NCBI GenBank assembly: GCA_030737875.1
Contig: CM060909.1
Coordinates: 28,851,659-28,915,658, forward strand
Origin: Allium sativum
Taxonomy: Eukaryota > Streptophyta > Magnoliopsida > Asparagales > Amaryllidaceae
Length of the DNA: 64,000 nucleotides
Reading direction: 5' to 3'
Below the pieces are notes generated by a model. It saw nothing but the letters and a program-made list of their open reading frames with translations. It made no database searches and was not told where the DNA came from. Positions 10,303 through 19,569 of the stretch are shown here, one piece after another; position 1 is the first letter of the stretch; every line of letters starts with the position of its first letter. Made by a program: the position numbers and the translations under genes.

Positions 10303-11664
10303 ATGGCCGATAATTTTGCCATTCTGGAGGGCGTACCAGTACCTATTTGGTTTAGAAGGTACATGGAGGCAAGGACGAATGAAGCCGGCCCCACGAACAT
10401 TCCTCCTCCTCCCGCAGCTGAGGTTCCTCCTCCTCCTCAGCATCCGCAAGCGGATTTCGCGAAGATTTGCAAGGACTTTAAGGCGATGGGTGGCAAGAAT
10501 TTTGTTGGGACGGAGACTTTTGTTGAGGCAAGGAACTGGTTGAAGGAAACTGAAGACCTCTTTGCTATCTTTGATGTAGAGGATCGTAGGAAAGTTATGT
10601 TGACGGTATGGTTATTGAAAGAGGAAGCTGCATATTGGTGGGTAGTCACCACCACTACTAGGCCAATTGAGACTTGGGATGACTTTAGGAGAAGGTTTGG
10701 ACTGAGGTTTCTATCATCGACAGAGGAGAACCTTCAGATGGAAAGGTTCCTATCACTAAAGCAAGGGAACAAAACCGTTAGGGAATACATGGATAAGTTT
10801 AATCAACTTGCTCAATTCGGTCTAGACTTGGTTAACACAGCTCAGAAGAAGGCCCTACACTTTGCTCTAGGATTGAAGGAGCCATTGCACGGTTTGGCCA
10901 TGTCTCATATACCCATGGGGGCGACCTTCGAGAGTCTGGTAAATATGGCCCTGCTTCAAGAGGAAGATAAGAGTGGCAAGAAGGAGGTCAAGACTAATGA
11001 GTCTCGAGGCAAGAAGGAAGATGCCGAGAAAGGAGGCAAGAACAACAACAACAAGGCAAAGAAGACAAGGAAATGCAACTTCTGTGGGATCACTGGACAC
11101 ATAGCCAAAGATTGTAGGAAGAAGAAGAGGAAGTTGGGAGAATGCTTTCATTGCGGAGAGTCTGGACACTTCAGTAAGGATTGCCCAAGGAAGCAAGGAC
11201 GGGGGCAAGGACAGACTCAGCGAGCAGGACCTTCTGGAGGGCAGATGCATGCTCTCAACACTACTCCAGCTCCGGAACGAGGTAGTATTTCTGTAGAAAG
11301 CCTTGTTTACATTTCTGGTTTTCCTGTTCGAACTGTATTTGATTCTGACACATCACATAGTTTTATTTCTTCTGGTCTTGTTGAAAGTTTGCACCTAAGT
11401 ACTAGTCTTGTTGAGGATCCCGTTAGTGTTTCAAATCCAATTGGGGGTTCCGCCCATTTATCTATGATTTGTGTGGATTTGAAAATCTCTATCTTGAGTG
11501 TAGAATTCATGTGTGATGCTTATGTTCTCGGGTTTATGGGATACAGGTTGATTTTGGGCATGGATTGGTTGTCCAGTTATGGAGCCATTCTTGATTTCGA
11601 ACATAGGGTTGCGAGGATCATGACTCGCCCCGGTAATACCCTCGAAATCTCGTGTGACCTTTAG
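10303..11664 (+). CDS. Gag-protease of element B (453 aa)
   Basis: Intact frame from an ATG about 200 bp after the primer site. Residues 1-60 hold a proline-rich stretch (PPPPAAEVPPPP). About 65-220 is the retrotransposon gag (capsid) domain with WLKETEDLF, AAYWW, WDDFRRRF and REYMDKFNQLAQF. Two CCHC zinc knuckles follow (CNFCGITGHIAKDC and CFHCGESGHFSKDC), which bind genomic RNA in the particle. The C-terminal part is the aspartic protease, up to DWLSSYGAILDF. The catalytic triplet is changed: FDSDTSH where the family has DSGAS, so the flap-proximal Gly is Asp and proteolysis is doubtful. The frame stops (TAG 11662-11664) where pol should go on; homology to the protease-RT linker (YLESL) persists to about 11705 and then ends. 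Gag itself may still assemble particles. Confidence 0.92.
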   Translation: MADNFAILEGVPVPIWFRRYMEARTNEAGPTNIPPPPAAEVPPPPQHPQADFAKICKDFKAMGGKNFVGTETFVEARNWLKETEDLFAIFDVEDRRKVMLTVWLLKEEAAYWWVVTTTTRPIETWDDFRRRFGLRFLSSTEENLQMERFLSLKQGNKTVREYMDKFNQLAQFGLDLVNTAQKKALHFALGLKEPLHGLAMSHIPMGATFESLVNMALLQEEDKSGKKEVKTNESRGKKEDAEKGGKNNNNKAKKTRKCNFCGITGHIAKDCRKKKRKLGECFHCGESGHFSKDCPRKQGRGQGQTQRAGPSGGQMHALNTTPAPERGSISVESLVYISGFPVRTVFDSDTSHSFISSGLVESLHLSTSLVEDPVSVSNPIGGSAHLSMICVDLKISILSVEFMCDAYVLGFMGYRLILGMDWLSSYGAILDFEHRVARIMTRPGNTLEISCDL

Positions 11665-12140
11665 GGTTCCATCATGATTAGTTATCTAGAATCCCTTGGC
11701 ACCTTTGTTGGAAATTTGTAATCCAATCAAGTAGTGTTCGCCACTAATGCGGATAGTCCATTTCGCTTAAGCATGGGTTATAGAAATCACCCTAATAAGT
11801 ACATTTGGCAACATGGATTGGCATTTGTTTTCAAGAGATAGTTTTTCTGCGTGGAATACCGTATAGTATGAAAACGGGATCCAGGATTCACTAACGAATT
11901 TTGGAAAGCTTGCATGAAAACCATGAGCACGCAGTTATAGCCAAGTATTTTTAGGAAAAGAATAAGTGGAAGTGGAACGAGAGGCAACGGTGAAACGAGT
12001 TCCAACTCATATTTTGAAACTACGAAATTATGAAGTTAAAAGACGGTCAAGGCACGATGGGATTAAGCACAAGAAAATGCGACTTAGAAGATTGAAGACT
12101 AGATACGCGCATCATATCTCTTTTTAAGAGTATATCCTTG
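11665..12140 (+). pseudogene. Rearranged second copy of chromovirus integrase/chromodomain debris
   Basis: Between the broken protease-RT linker and the better integrase copy lie scraps of another chromovirus pol 3' end. At 11833-11940 the reading EIVFLRGIPYS, then DPGFTNEFWKA matches the integrase core around the second catalytic Asp. At 11966-12060 VEVEREATVKRVPTHIL matches the segment preceding the chromodomain. At about 12075-12112 a degraded NAT-W-type chromodomain end follows. The core centre, RT and RNase H are missing. Thus two pol 3' ends stand in tandem, the first heavily deleted, as expected from template switching between co-packaged RNAs or from unequal recombination. Confidence 0.7.
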
Positions 12141-12289
12141 ATCCCTATTATTCTGTAGAGCTTACTCGCATGCTATCTTTTAAGTATATCCTCTCGGTCC
12201 TATTTTCAATCTTAGTTCTGTTGCAAACCCCATAAGGAGTATGACTCGTCTGTTTGTGATATATAGTTGGGGTGAAGGTGTCCACTTAG

Positions 12290-13387
12290 TTGACCAAACT
12301 TTTTGGGCTTTATGGGATATGGGTCATAGTTGATAGACTTACAAAGAGTGCTCACTTTGTTCCGGTGAAGAGCAAGAGAACCGCATCATGTCTAGCATCT
12401 GTTTATCTTCGAGAGATGGTGCGATTGCATGGAGTTCCTTCTAGAATAGTTAGCGATCGTGACCCAATTTTCACTAGCCAGTTTTGGAGTAGTTTGCAAG
12501 AAGCGATGGGTACACGATTGAATCTAAGTACGGCCTATCACCCACAGATGGATGGTCAGACCGAAAGGGTAAATAGGATACTAGAAGATCTGTTGAGGCT
12601 ATGCATTCTTGACTTTGGTGGTACTTGGGAAGACCACCTTCCTGTAGTGGAGTTTGCTTATAATAACAGCTACCAAGCAAGCATAGGAATGGCACCTTTT
12701 GAAGCTCTATATGGAAGACCGTGCAAGTCACCAACTTGTTGGTGGGAGACCACAGATAAGCTTATACTTGGGCCCGATATGATAAGGGACACACCCGAGA
12801 AGGTTGAGTTGATTCAAAGACGGATGAAAGCGGCCCAAGTTAGACAGAAATCCTATGCAGACAAGCGAAGGAATGATTTGGAATTTGAAGTTGGAGATAC
12901 GGTCTTTGTGAAAGTTTCTCCCTTGCGTAGTGTGGTTCGTTTTGGAGCAGTTGGGAAGCTGGCACCAAGGTTCGTAGGACCCTTCCCTATCATAGAGAGG
13001 ATTGGGAAGATGGCTTATAAGGTGGAATTGCCCGAGAAGCTGGTCGGAGTGCACAATGTTTTTCATGTCTCGCATCTCCGAAAGTGCCTACATGAGTCAG
13101 CCGAGGTAGTTGAGCCTAGCATTCTTGAAGACGTGGAGGTAGAAAAAGAGGCAACTTTGAGACGAGCTTCGATTCGTATCTTAGGAACGGAGATCAAGAA
13201 GCTGAGGAACCGAGAAGTCAAGTTGGTAAAGGTTCAGTGGAGTGAAGCAGATGAAGATGCAACTTGGGAAACCGAGGAGAAGATGCGTGGGCTTTATCCA
13301 TTTCTTTTTGAGGGTACGTTCTCGATCTCTTTTCCTAGTCAGCATATCTTTCTTTTACTATCCATGTTTATCTTGTTATCTCGTTAA
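12290..13387 (+). pseudogene. Integrase core and chromodomain of element B, N-terminally truncated
   Basis: Open frame whose homology begins at about 12317 ([15 protein letters not shown]); the first nine codons are not integrase and there is no proper start codon. The catalytic core has [13 protein letters not shown] and [14 protein letters not shown], but the first catalytic Asp (MDF-DGLP motif) and the HHCC zinc part lie upstream of the break and are lost. The GPF/Y segment KLAPRFVGPFPI and a complete chromodomain (about 13140-13310, IKKLRNREVKLVKVQW, DATWETEEKMRG) follow. The last 25 residues after FLFEG read into the 3' untranslated part. It could at most be made as a read-through fragment; no in-frame link with gag remains. 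Confidence 0.88.
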
Positions 13388-13904
13388 CCTTGTGATGAGA
13401 ACCTTAGGTAGAAACCCTTTGGATGAAACATGTATTTGAAACATGTTATGCTTGATGTTTACAAGTGGTTGCAAGTGTTTGCAAGTGGATACTCGTGGAT
13501 GCATGATACACATTAGGCACTAAGATCGGCTCACACACTTTCATATTGCATATGCATGAGTGCTTATACTTATTCATGGCTGAAACTTGTTATGCTATCA
13601 CGTGGATGTTGCATATGGATGAATGTTATGTGCACTCATGTAGAGATTATGAATTATGTTAGGAATTTGCATACATATGGACTCATTTCACTAACATACT
13701 TTGCATTAAGGAGGTTTACTGAAACAGTAACCGCCTGATTTTCGCATTAGATAAGTACATATACACACACCTTTCGCATATAATCATACAACATTTAGAA
13801 TCTTTTAAGGACAATGACTGCTCGTGGATGATGTTTTGAGTAGATGGATGATGGATGGTAGGATACGTTCTTCCTAACTTGAAGATTTCGGGGACGAAAT
13901 CCTT
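13388..13904 (+). other. 3' untranslated stretch of element B
   Basis: About 500 bp without coding signal between the chromodomain and the polypurine tract. It ends gaagatttcggggacgaaatccttt, a block shared in reverse orientation with element C at 25815-25845, probably part of the clade's conserved pre-PPT sequence. Confidence 0.6.
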
Positions 13905-13918
13905 TAAGGTGGGGAGAA
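13905..13918 (+). other. Polypurine tract, element B
   Basis: TAAGGTGGGGAGAA ends directly at the TG of the 3' LTR. It is the expected RNase H-resistant primer for plus-strand synthesis. Confidence 0.88.
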
Positions 13919-14375
13919 TGTAACAACCCGTATTTTGAATAACATGTTATAACATTAATCAAGGCAGAATTAAATGTTAATATCTGAATCAAGGGAAACG
14001 GGCTGTGCCATTGCGTACATCTCGGAAAAATACGTGAAATAGAGTCCGAGTTTTTGAAAATCGGAGTCCGTATGACCCAGTTATGGCCCGTCAAAGTTTT
14101 CAGAAAATCCAGAGTTTAAAAACAGTTCGAAAATCAAATCTGGAGCCAAACAGACTGGGCAGGAAAATTTCCCGCCCAGCCCCAAGTCGACTGGGGAGTC
14201 GACTTGCCCCAGTTGGTTCGACTGCCTAGTCGACACCCCTGTCGACCTGGGTGATCGGGCCAGTTTGGCCTGGTGCACTTGTTTTGGCTCCTGGGTCTTG
14301 CTTTGTTGGCTTGTGACGTGATTTGATGGCTCAGATCTGAATTAGGGTTAATCCTATGGCCTAAACTAGTCTCTA

Positions 14376-14387
14376 CACCTATAAGAA
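14376..14387 (+). promoter_or_regulatory. TATA-like box in B 3' LTR
   Basis: acctataagaac stands before a cytosine-rich start region and about 150 bp downstream of the GTCGAC block, the same layout as the clear TATTTATA of the C LTRs. In the 5' LTR the same place reads acctacaaaaac, a T-to-C change inside the box, so the copy that would drive full-length RNA may be weaker. Confidence 0.5.
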
Positions 14388-15624
14388 CACCCTAATGCCT
14401 AGCCTAAACCATCACAAATCAACCTAATAACTAAATTCTGCCAAAATGCTCCCTAATCATGGCCTCCATCTTCATCTTGAGAGCTTCTAAGGCAAAAAGG
14501 AGCCATCTTTCTTCATCAAATCAAAGGAGCTACTTATTCTCAAGGCTATTTGTGTTGCTACATCATTCCTAGAGCTTCTACAACGTTTCTATCTTGTTCT
14601 ATTTGGTTTCTAGATCTCATAGCCGCGATTTTTAAGCCCCACTCTACTCTTAGATTTAAACTATGAAGTTAATATGATCATGTAGCAAGTTGAAATGGGA
14701 CTTTTGGGTATAATACTTGCCTTGGGCTATATTTGTATGCATAGATCCATTTATGACTATTTTGATCTATTATTGTGGCACTATCATGAACCTAGTATCA
14801 TTTACCTTGATTTTTGGGTAGAAAGCTATGAGCTTTATTTGGGGGTTATGCATAATGCAACATAGAACTTGGTAGTTATGCATAATGCAACATAGAACCT
14901 CTCATAACCTTGATGTTAACTTGCATATGATGTTGAACTACATGCTACCCACAAGTTTATCACCCTATGTCAACTATTATCATGTTATCACCTTTTCCTA
15001 TGATGTTGAACTACATGCTACCCACAAGTTTATTTGCTAAGTTTGAAGTCATACATGTTTGAGGCCAAATCACCCTTATGCTATTTGACATGTTTGAGGC
15101 CAAATCACCTTTATGTTATTGTCATGTTTGAGGCCATATCACCTTTATGTTATTGTCATGTTTGAGGCCAAATCACCCTTATGCTATTTGACATGTTTGA
15201 GGCCAAATCACCTTTATGTTATTGTCATGTTTGAGGCCAAATCACCCTTATGCTATTTGACATGTTTGAGGCCAAATCACCTTTATGTTATTGTCATGTT
15301 TGAGGCCAAGTCACCTTTTATGATATCATACATGTTGAGGCCATATGCTAGTATGTTGAATTCCTTTTGCCTCAAATTTCACCATGTTTAACTTGTGATA
15401 GACTTTGCCATCTTATGCCCATCTTGTCATATTCTTATGTTCCCTCTTTGATCTATGTGTGTTGATGCGAATTTACGTGCGATGGGAATACGTTATGGGT
15501 AGTTAGGCAAACTTAGATGACATGAAAACATGACTTGAAAATATGACATGAAAGTTTGACATGTGTTTATGCTTGAAAACATGAACATGGACATGACACT
15601 TAGAAAACATGAAAGTGGCCAACT

Positions 15625-15825
15625 CGAGGTTGGGTTGAGTTTGTAGCATAAATCTACCCGGAACCGCCCGGCTTAACTAGTAGCTACAAACAATAGGACC
15701 CAATGTGAGTAGTTGGTCATGTCGCGCTTAAAATCCAAGGTTAGACTAGGTTGTGGTGTAAAGCTACCCGGACCCATCCGGCTTAACTAGTAACCACAAC
15801 AAGGTCTAATGTGAGAGGTTGGGGT
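15625..15825 (+). other. Two covarying hairpin modules in B 3' LTR
   Basis: Module 1 pairs TTTGTAGC (15640-15647) with GCTACAAA (15683-15690). The eighth pair is C-G here and U-G in the 5' LTR, so the one stem difference between LTRs keeps pairing. Module 2 pairs GTTGTGGT (15750-15757) with ACCACAAC (15793-15800). Confidence 0.75.
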
Positions 15826-17019
15826 GCATTAAATTAATTAATGCCACATGGTAGGGTTAAGTCATGGACCATTTGAATATACTTAACCAGTTGAACACGA
15901 TGTATTGATAGGGTTAAGTCATGAATTTCTTGGACACACTTAACCAACTCGATACATGGTTAGGATAGGGTTAACCACACTTAACCCATTTGAAATCCTA
16001 GTTACGTGGTCCTTTTCAGCAGTAACCCTCTTGGATGTATCAACGATACCCTAGGGACTAGGCTAGGGTGGGGCACGATTACTGGGCTGATCGTAAGAGA
16101 CCAAAAAGAGACGGCTGAATGAGTGCACCAGTTAAGTTCAGGCGGAACATGGTCGTGCACATGAGTCCGGGGTTGAACATGGGCACCACTAGGTTTAGAC
16201 TGTGCGTGCTTGTTTTCTGTCAGTGGTTAACACCTTAGGGCTGGATACACCCTAGGGTGGACCTTGCACAGCTAACTACATTTCATGATTAAGCTGTATG
16301 ACACCGATACACGACGAGTTAGGCTTATAGGGAGCCGATCGACTAGATCGTATAGTTAGACCTTGATTTAGGTCATCGCATGATATTGGGCCAAGGGATC
16401 ATTTCTTGTTTATACTTGACATGGGTTAGAATACTAGTACACTTGGTGCAACTTAACCTTGTATATGCGATGCCATACTTGATCTATCTTGTTAACTATT
16501 TACCATGTCAGTTTAGTTACCATCCTTATGTTTCATCTTAGTTTCTCATGTCCAGTTAATTTTACTAGTTTTTATACTAATAGTAGGTAGGACTTACCAG
16601 TCTTTATGACTGACCTGTTTTCCTTTTGCCTCTTTTCTTCCGCCCCCTCCCCCCCAAGGTTCTCAGGGTGGGAACACTAGCACCTAGCTTGAATCTTTGG
16701 CTTGCTTTTCTGACAGCTCACGTACGGTTTGGACTTGAGCTTTGCTATGGCTACACCACTGTTATCTTTGGGGAATAATTTACTTATGTATTTTTCAGTT
16801 TATGTTTTCTAGACTTGTAGTAGCTGGAAAAATGATGACTAAGTACTTAGATGTAACTTGACTATGGTTTTGAAATAGTAATTTTATCCGCTGCTTTATT
16901 TACTCTGTTTTACTCATATGTTCTGTCTTGTGATATCTTCATGCATGTTTACCTTGTCCAACACCGCTCCAAAGCTAGTGTACTTGCAAGAGTGACCCTA
17001 GCGGAGGTGGGGTGTTACA

Positions 17020-17354
17020 GCAAAAGAGTGATAACGGTGATAGAGAACATCTATGACACCAAATTGATTGAGAATTCATTCAATCGTGTTTGTCGGTACG
17101 TTGGTCAAATCATGGATTTACAAAGGAAGAAACATGATTAGCGTATAAACATTTTTGAGTTAGAGAAAAACAATAAGTCTCTTAGGGCTATGTTCGGAGC
17201 TTATGATAGGGCTTTGAAACTTCCGGTCAAACCCATTGACAACCTTAGTGAAGTCAGTAAAAAGGTGCGAAAACTTAACGAGCTCCTAAGTATCGCAATC
17301 CGTCATGCTATCAATCCCTCTTTACCAGAAGACGAAGGGAGGCAGGACATTTAA
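17020..17354 (+). pseudogene. Unidentified open segment 4, right half
   Basis: Resumption of the frame cut by element B; 17020-17024 is the right TSD copy. The frame reads RVITVIENIYDTKLIENSF, passes one TAG (17139-17141, after QRKKHD), and ends at TAA 17352-17354 after ...PEDEGRQDI. Two stretches are coiled-coil-like (FELEKNNKSLR, VSKKVRKLNELLS). No known family is recognised. Its 110 codons plus the 27 on the left give a C-terminal piece of about 137 residues with a single nonsense change. Confidence 0.5.
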
Positions 17355-17799
17355 TGTTTGTAATTATAATGTATACATATCCATATTTAATCAGTAAATG
17401 ATGCAATTCTTGTAAATAAGCTTGTAAATTGTGTGTGTTACTTGTCATGTGATTTATTGCTGCTATTGAATAGAAATAATAATGACTTGTGCGTTAGAGG
17501 TTTAAAAAGTATTCCTGAATAAGATGGAAGATCATTGTCCTTGTTTGAAAGCCCTTTGATAATAGACTCTGAATTTTCCTTTAAGTTTTGTTTTTTTGGT
17601 CCCACTCTGGGAATGAAACTTTAAGTCTTTGTAATCCAAATGAGAGTGCCAACAACAGGCGTTCACAGCGCCTTTTCTAGTAATGATTAGAAGCTTTGGT
17701 CCACATCCAAAATCAGAATTTTAGGATGAAATCCGGGAATTCTCCTCGGCTAATAACAGTAGTTTAAATCCAACCTAGATTCAAGCTGTTTAATAGAGG

Positions 17800-17980
17800 A
17801 TTAGGAACTAGTTTCTGGCGTTTTAATAGAAATCCTAAGCTACCCCGATCTTTGGGTATTTTAATAGAAGTCCCAAACTAACTCAGTATTTAATAGTAGT
17901 CCCGAATTAACCCAGATTCGGGTATTTAATTGAAGTCCGAAGTTAACTCAGATTTAGGTATTTATTAGAAGTCCAGTAAC
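17800..17980. repeat. Short tandem array, about 40-bp unit
   Basis: Four to five degenerate copies of gggtattt-aata-gaagtcc-aa-ttaactcaga with strongest agreement in ttaatagaagtcc. The unit length varies between about 34 and 45 bp. No function is visible. Confidence 0.6.
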
Positions 17981-18239
17981 CCATTTCTAGTAATCAATTT
18001 TGTTTCGCCCTCTGGGTTTGATTTTAGAAACAGAGAATGCACGTGCTTCCTAAGCCACTCTTTGGGCTTTTGATTATCAAAGCAGAGGATGTACGTGGTT
18101 CGTTGGCTACTCTCTGGGCCTGTGTGTCCAGTGTGCATGGCAAGCTTATCCATAAGCAGAGCCAAAGGACTTACCCGAACTTCCTCCAGGAGGCGCCTTA
18201 TCATGACCATCGTAGGCGATGATAAGGTCTTAGGTGCTT

Positions 18240-18660
18240 AAACCGGGCCATCGTAGACGTAGAATTAAGGCTTACTCTTTTGATGCTTTACCCTAGCCAT
18301 CGTAGGCAACGACAGAGGCTTATACTCCACCCACCCCCCTCCAAGGGGTGCCTTACCCTGGCTATCGTAGGCAATGATAAGGGTTGGCATTCCTTTCTAT
18401 GGGTAACGCGGAATATAAGCAGAGGTAGGACATGCTCTTATATGAGTAGAGGTATGATATGCTTAATTCATAGCAGAGGCAGGGCATACTCTTCTGCGAG
18501 TAGAGGCAAGGCATCCTAATTAGATGCTCCACACAACTGTTTTCAGTGTGGGTCAAAGGCTTACGCTTTTGATGCTTTAACCTGTTCCTTTCTAATTCGG
18601 ACATGTAGAAAGGCTTACGCACCACTCCCCTCCGGGGAGTGCCTTTCCCTGGCTAACTCA
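18240..18660. repeat. Diverged duplication with catcgtaggc words
   Basis: Block 18264-18365 (aaggcttactcttttgatgct ... cctccaaggggtgccttaccctggcta, split here by intervening bases) recurs at 18556-18655 with aaggcttacgcttttgatgc and cccctccggggagtgcctttccc. Between and before them the word catcgtaggcaatgataagg occurs three to four times, and gagtagaggta/gcagaggcagg words several times. Looks like an old tandem duplication with internal short repeats. Confidence 0.55.
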
Positions 18661-18783
18661 ACGGTGACAAGAGTTTTTATCTGTTTGTGATTTGACCCAT
18701 TTTTGGGCATTTCGAGTTTTAAGGGGATTTCCATCCCAGTAATCATGTAGACAATCCTTTTCTTAAAGAATCTATTGCTGTAG

Positions 18784-19461
18784 TTAGCTATGTTTTCTTT
18801 GCAACTTTCCTCGGCTTAAGAAGTTGATAATCATGCCCTCTAAGACTCTACAGTTGTTGGTTTCATGTCCATGCATCATATGGTAGTAGCAATAAGACCC
18901 TCCCAACTTAGCTTCATTCTTGGGTTTCTTCTTTAATGATGACCAAAAGTTCAACTCTTGTTTAGTCAGGAAGTAGATACCTTCAGTTGATGTAGTAAGC
19001 TCACAACCTTTTATTAATCTTGATTCGAAGGACTTCTTTCGATGCTGACGTTTAGCCTTTTTACCACTGGATTTTGTTATCTCCTCTTCATCTCAAGCTT
19101 TCTTTTAGGTGCGTTTTGGTATAGAGGTACATCTCTTTTAGTTTTTTTGCAGTAAAACAAGTGGAAACCTTCTCAATTTTCTCTCCAAATACTGTTCCTC
19201 TAGCTTGTGTTTAGATGGCTTCTTTGATATGAACAAGAGGGTTATATTCTTCTATTGTGGAATTTCTTAGGCAAAGATTGGGGTTTGTCCCAAATGGAAT
19301 GGATTAATTCTCCAATGATCAGGATCATAAGGCTCTACATCTCTTTCCTTTTCTTGAATATGCAAGGTTTCTAACTTAACCTCCTCGACCGCCCATGGCT
19401 CATTAATACCTCGCGTAACCATGAGAAACTCATTAGTGACCCGTAGAGACCTTCTATTCAT
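18784..19461 (-). pseudogene. Decayed gag of a Ty3-type element (Tat/Ogre-like), minus strand
   Basis: Reading starts MNRRSLRVTNEFLMV at 19461 and ends at a stop at 18784-18786. A frame change near 19266 is followed by coding-like EEYNPLVHIKEA and GTVFGEKIEKVST, with a second frame change near 19090. The clearest signature is at about 18800-18900: YCYYHMMHGHETNNCRVLEG, a C-x2-H-x4-GH-x4-C zinc-binding element typical of gag from Tat, Ogre and Athila-like elements, followed by LSRGKLQ as in those proteins. Several in-frame stops exist. No protease, RT or integrase follows, so this may be a deletion derivative or a large non-autonomous (LARD-like) element. Confidence 0.65.
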
Positions 19462-19548
19462 GATTTATGCTTCTTCAAAGCTTAGTCCAACCGGGGACGG
19501 AATAACACAGTTAGATATGTGGTATTAACCACAAGGGCGGACGTTTAC

Positions 19549-19566
19549 GCCCTCTTTCTAGCACCA
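19549..19566 (-). other. Primer binding site of the minus-strand element
   Basis: Directly after the LTR end on the minus strand stands ttttggtgctagaaagaggg, of the TTGGCGCTAGAAGGAGGG type common in plant Tat-like elements (one or two changes). It lies about 90 bp upstream of the gag start, the expected order LTR, PBS, gag. Confidence 0.55.
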
Positions 19567-19569
19567 AAA

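Larger units (their letters stand above)
6918..17019 (+). mobile_element. Element B: non-autonomous Ty3 chromovirus (Tekay-like), complete ends
   Basis: Complete LTR retrotransposon of 10,102 bp: 5' LTR 6918-10090, primer site, gag-protease, rearranged pol remains, polypurine tract, 3' LTR 13919-17019. Both flanks carry the 5-bp target duplication GCAAA (6913-6917 and 17020-17024). The LTRs are nearly identical by eye apart from one 70-bp repeat-number difference, which argues for a recent insertion. Reverse transcriptase, RNase H and the integrase zinc domain are absent, so mobilisation probably depended on enzymes supplied by a relative. It is inserted in an older, unidentified ORF. Confidence 0.92.
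13919..17019 (+). repeat. 3' LTR of element B
   Basis: 3,101 bp, same termini and internal layout as the 5' LTR: GTCGAC block near 14185-14250, TATA-like cctataagaac (14376-14387), nine-copy 35-bp array (15054-15345), hairpin modules (15625-15825). It differs from the 5' LTR by two array units and scattered substitutions. It is followed at once by the TSD GCAAA. Confidence 0.93.
17355..18783. other. Non-coding stretch with two internal repeat zones
   Basis: No convincing ORF on either strand. It holds the array at 17800-17980 and the duplication at 18240-18660, annotated separately. Since the gag remnant to the right is on the minus strand and stops at 18784, this stretch may be the 3' non-coding part of that element, but neither a pol region nor a 3' LTR was found. 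Confidence 0.4.
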
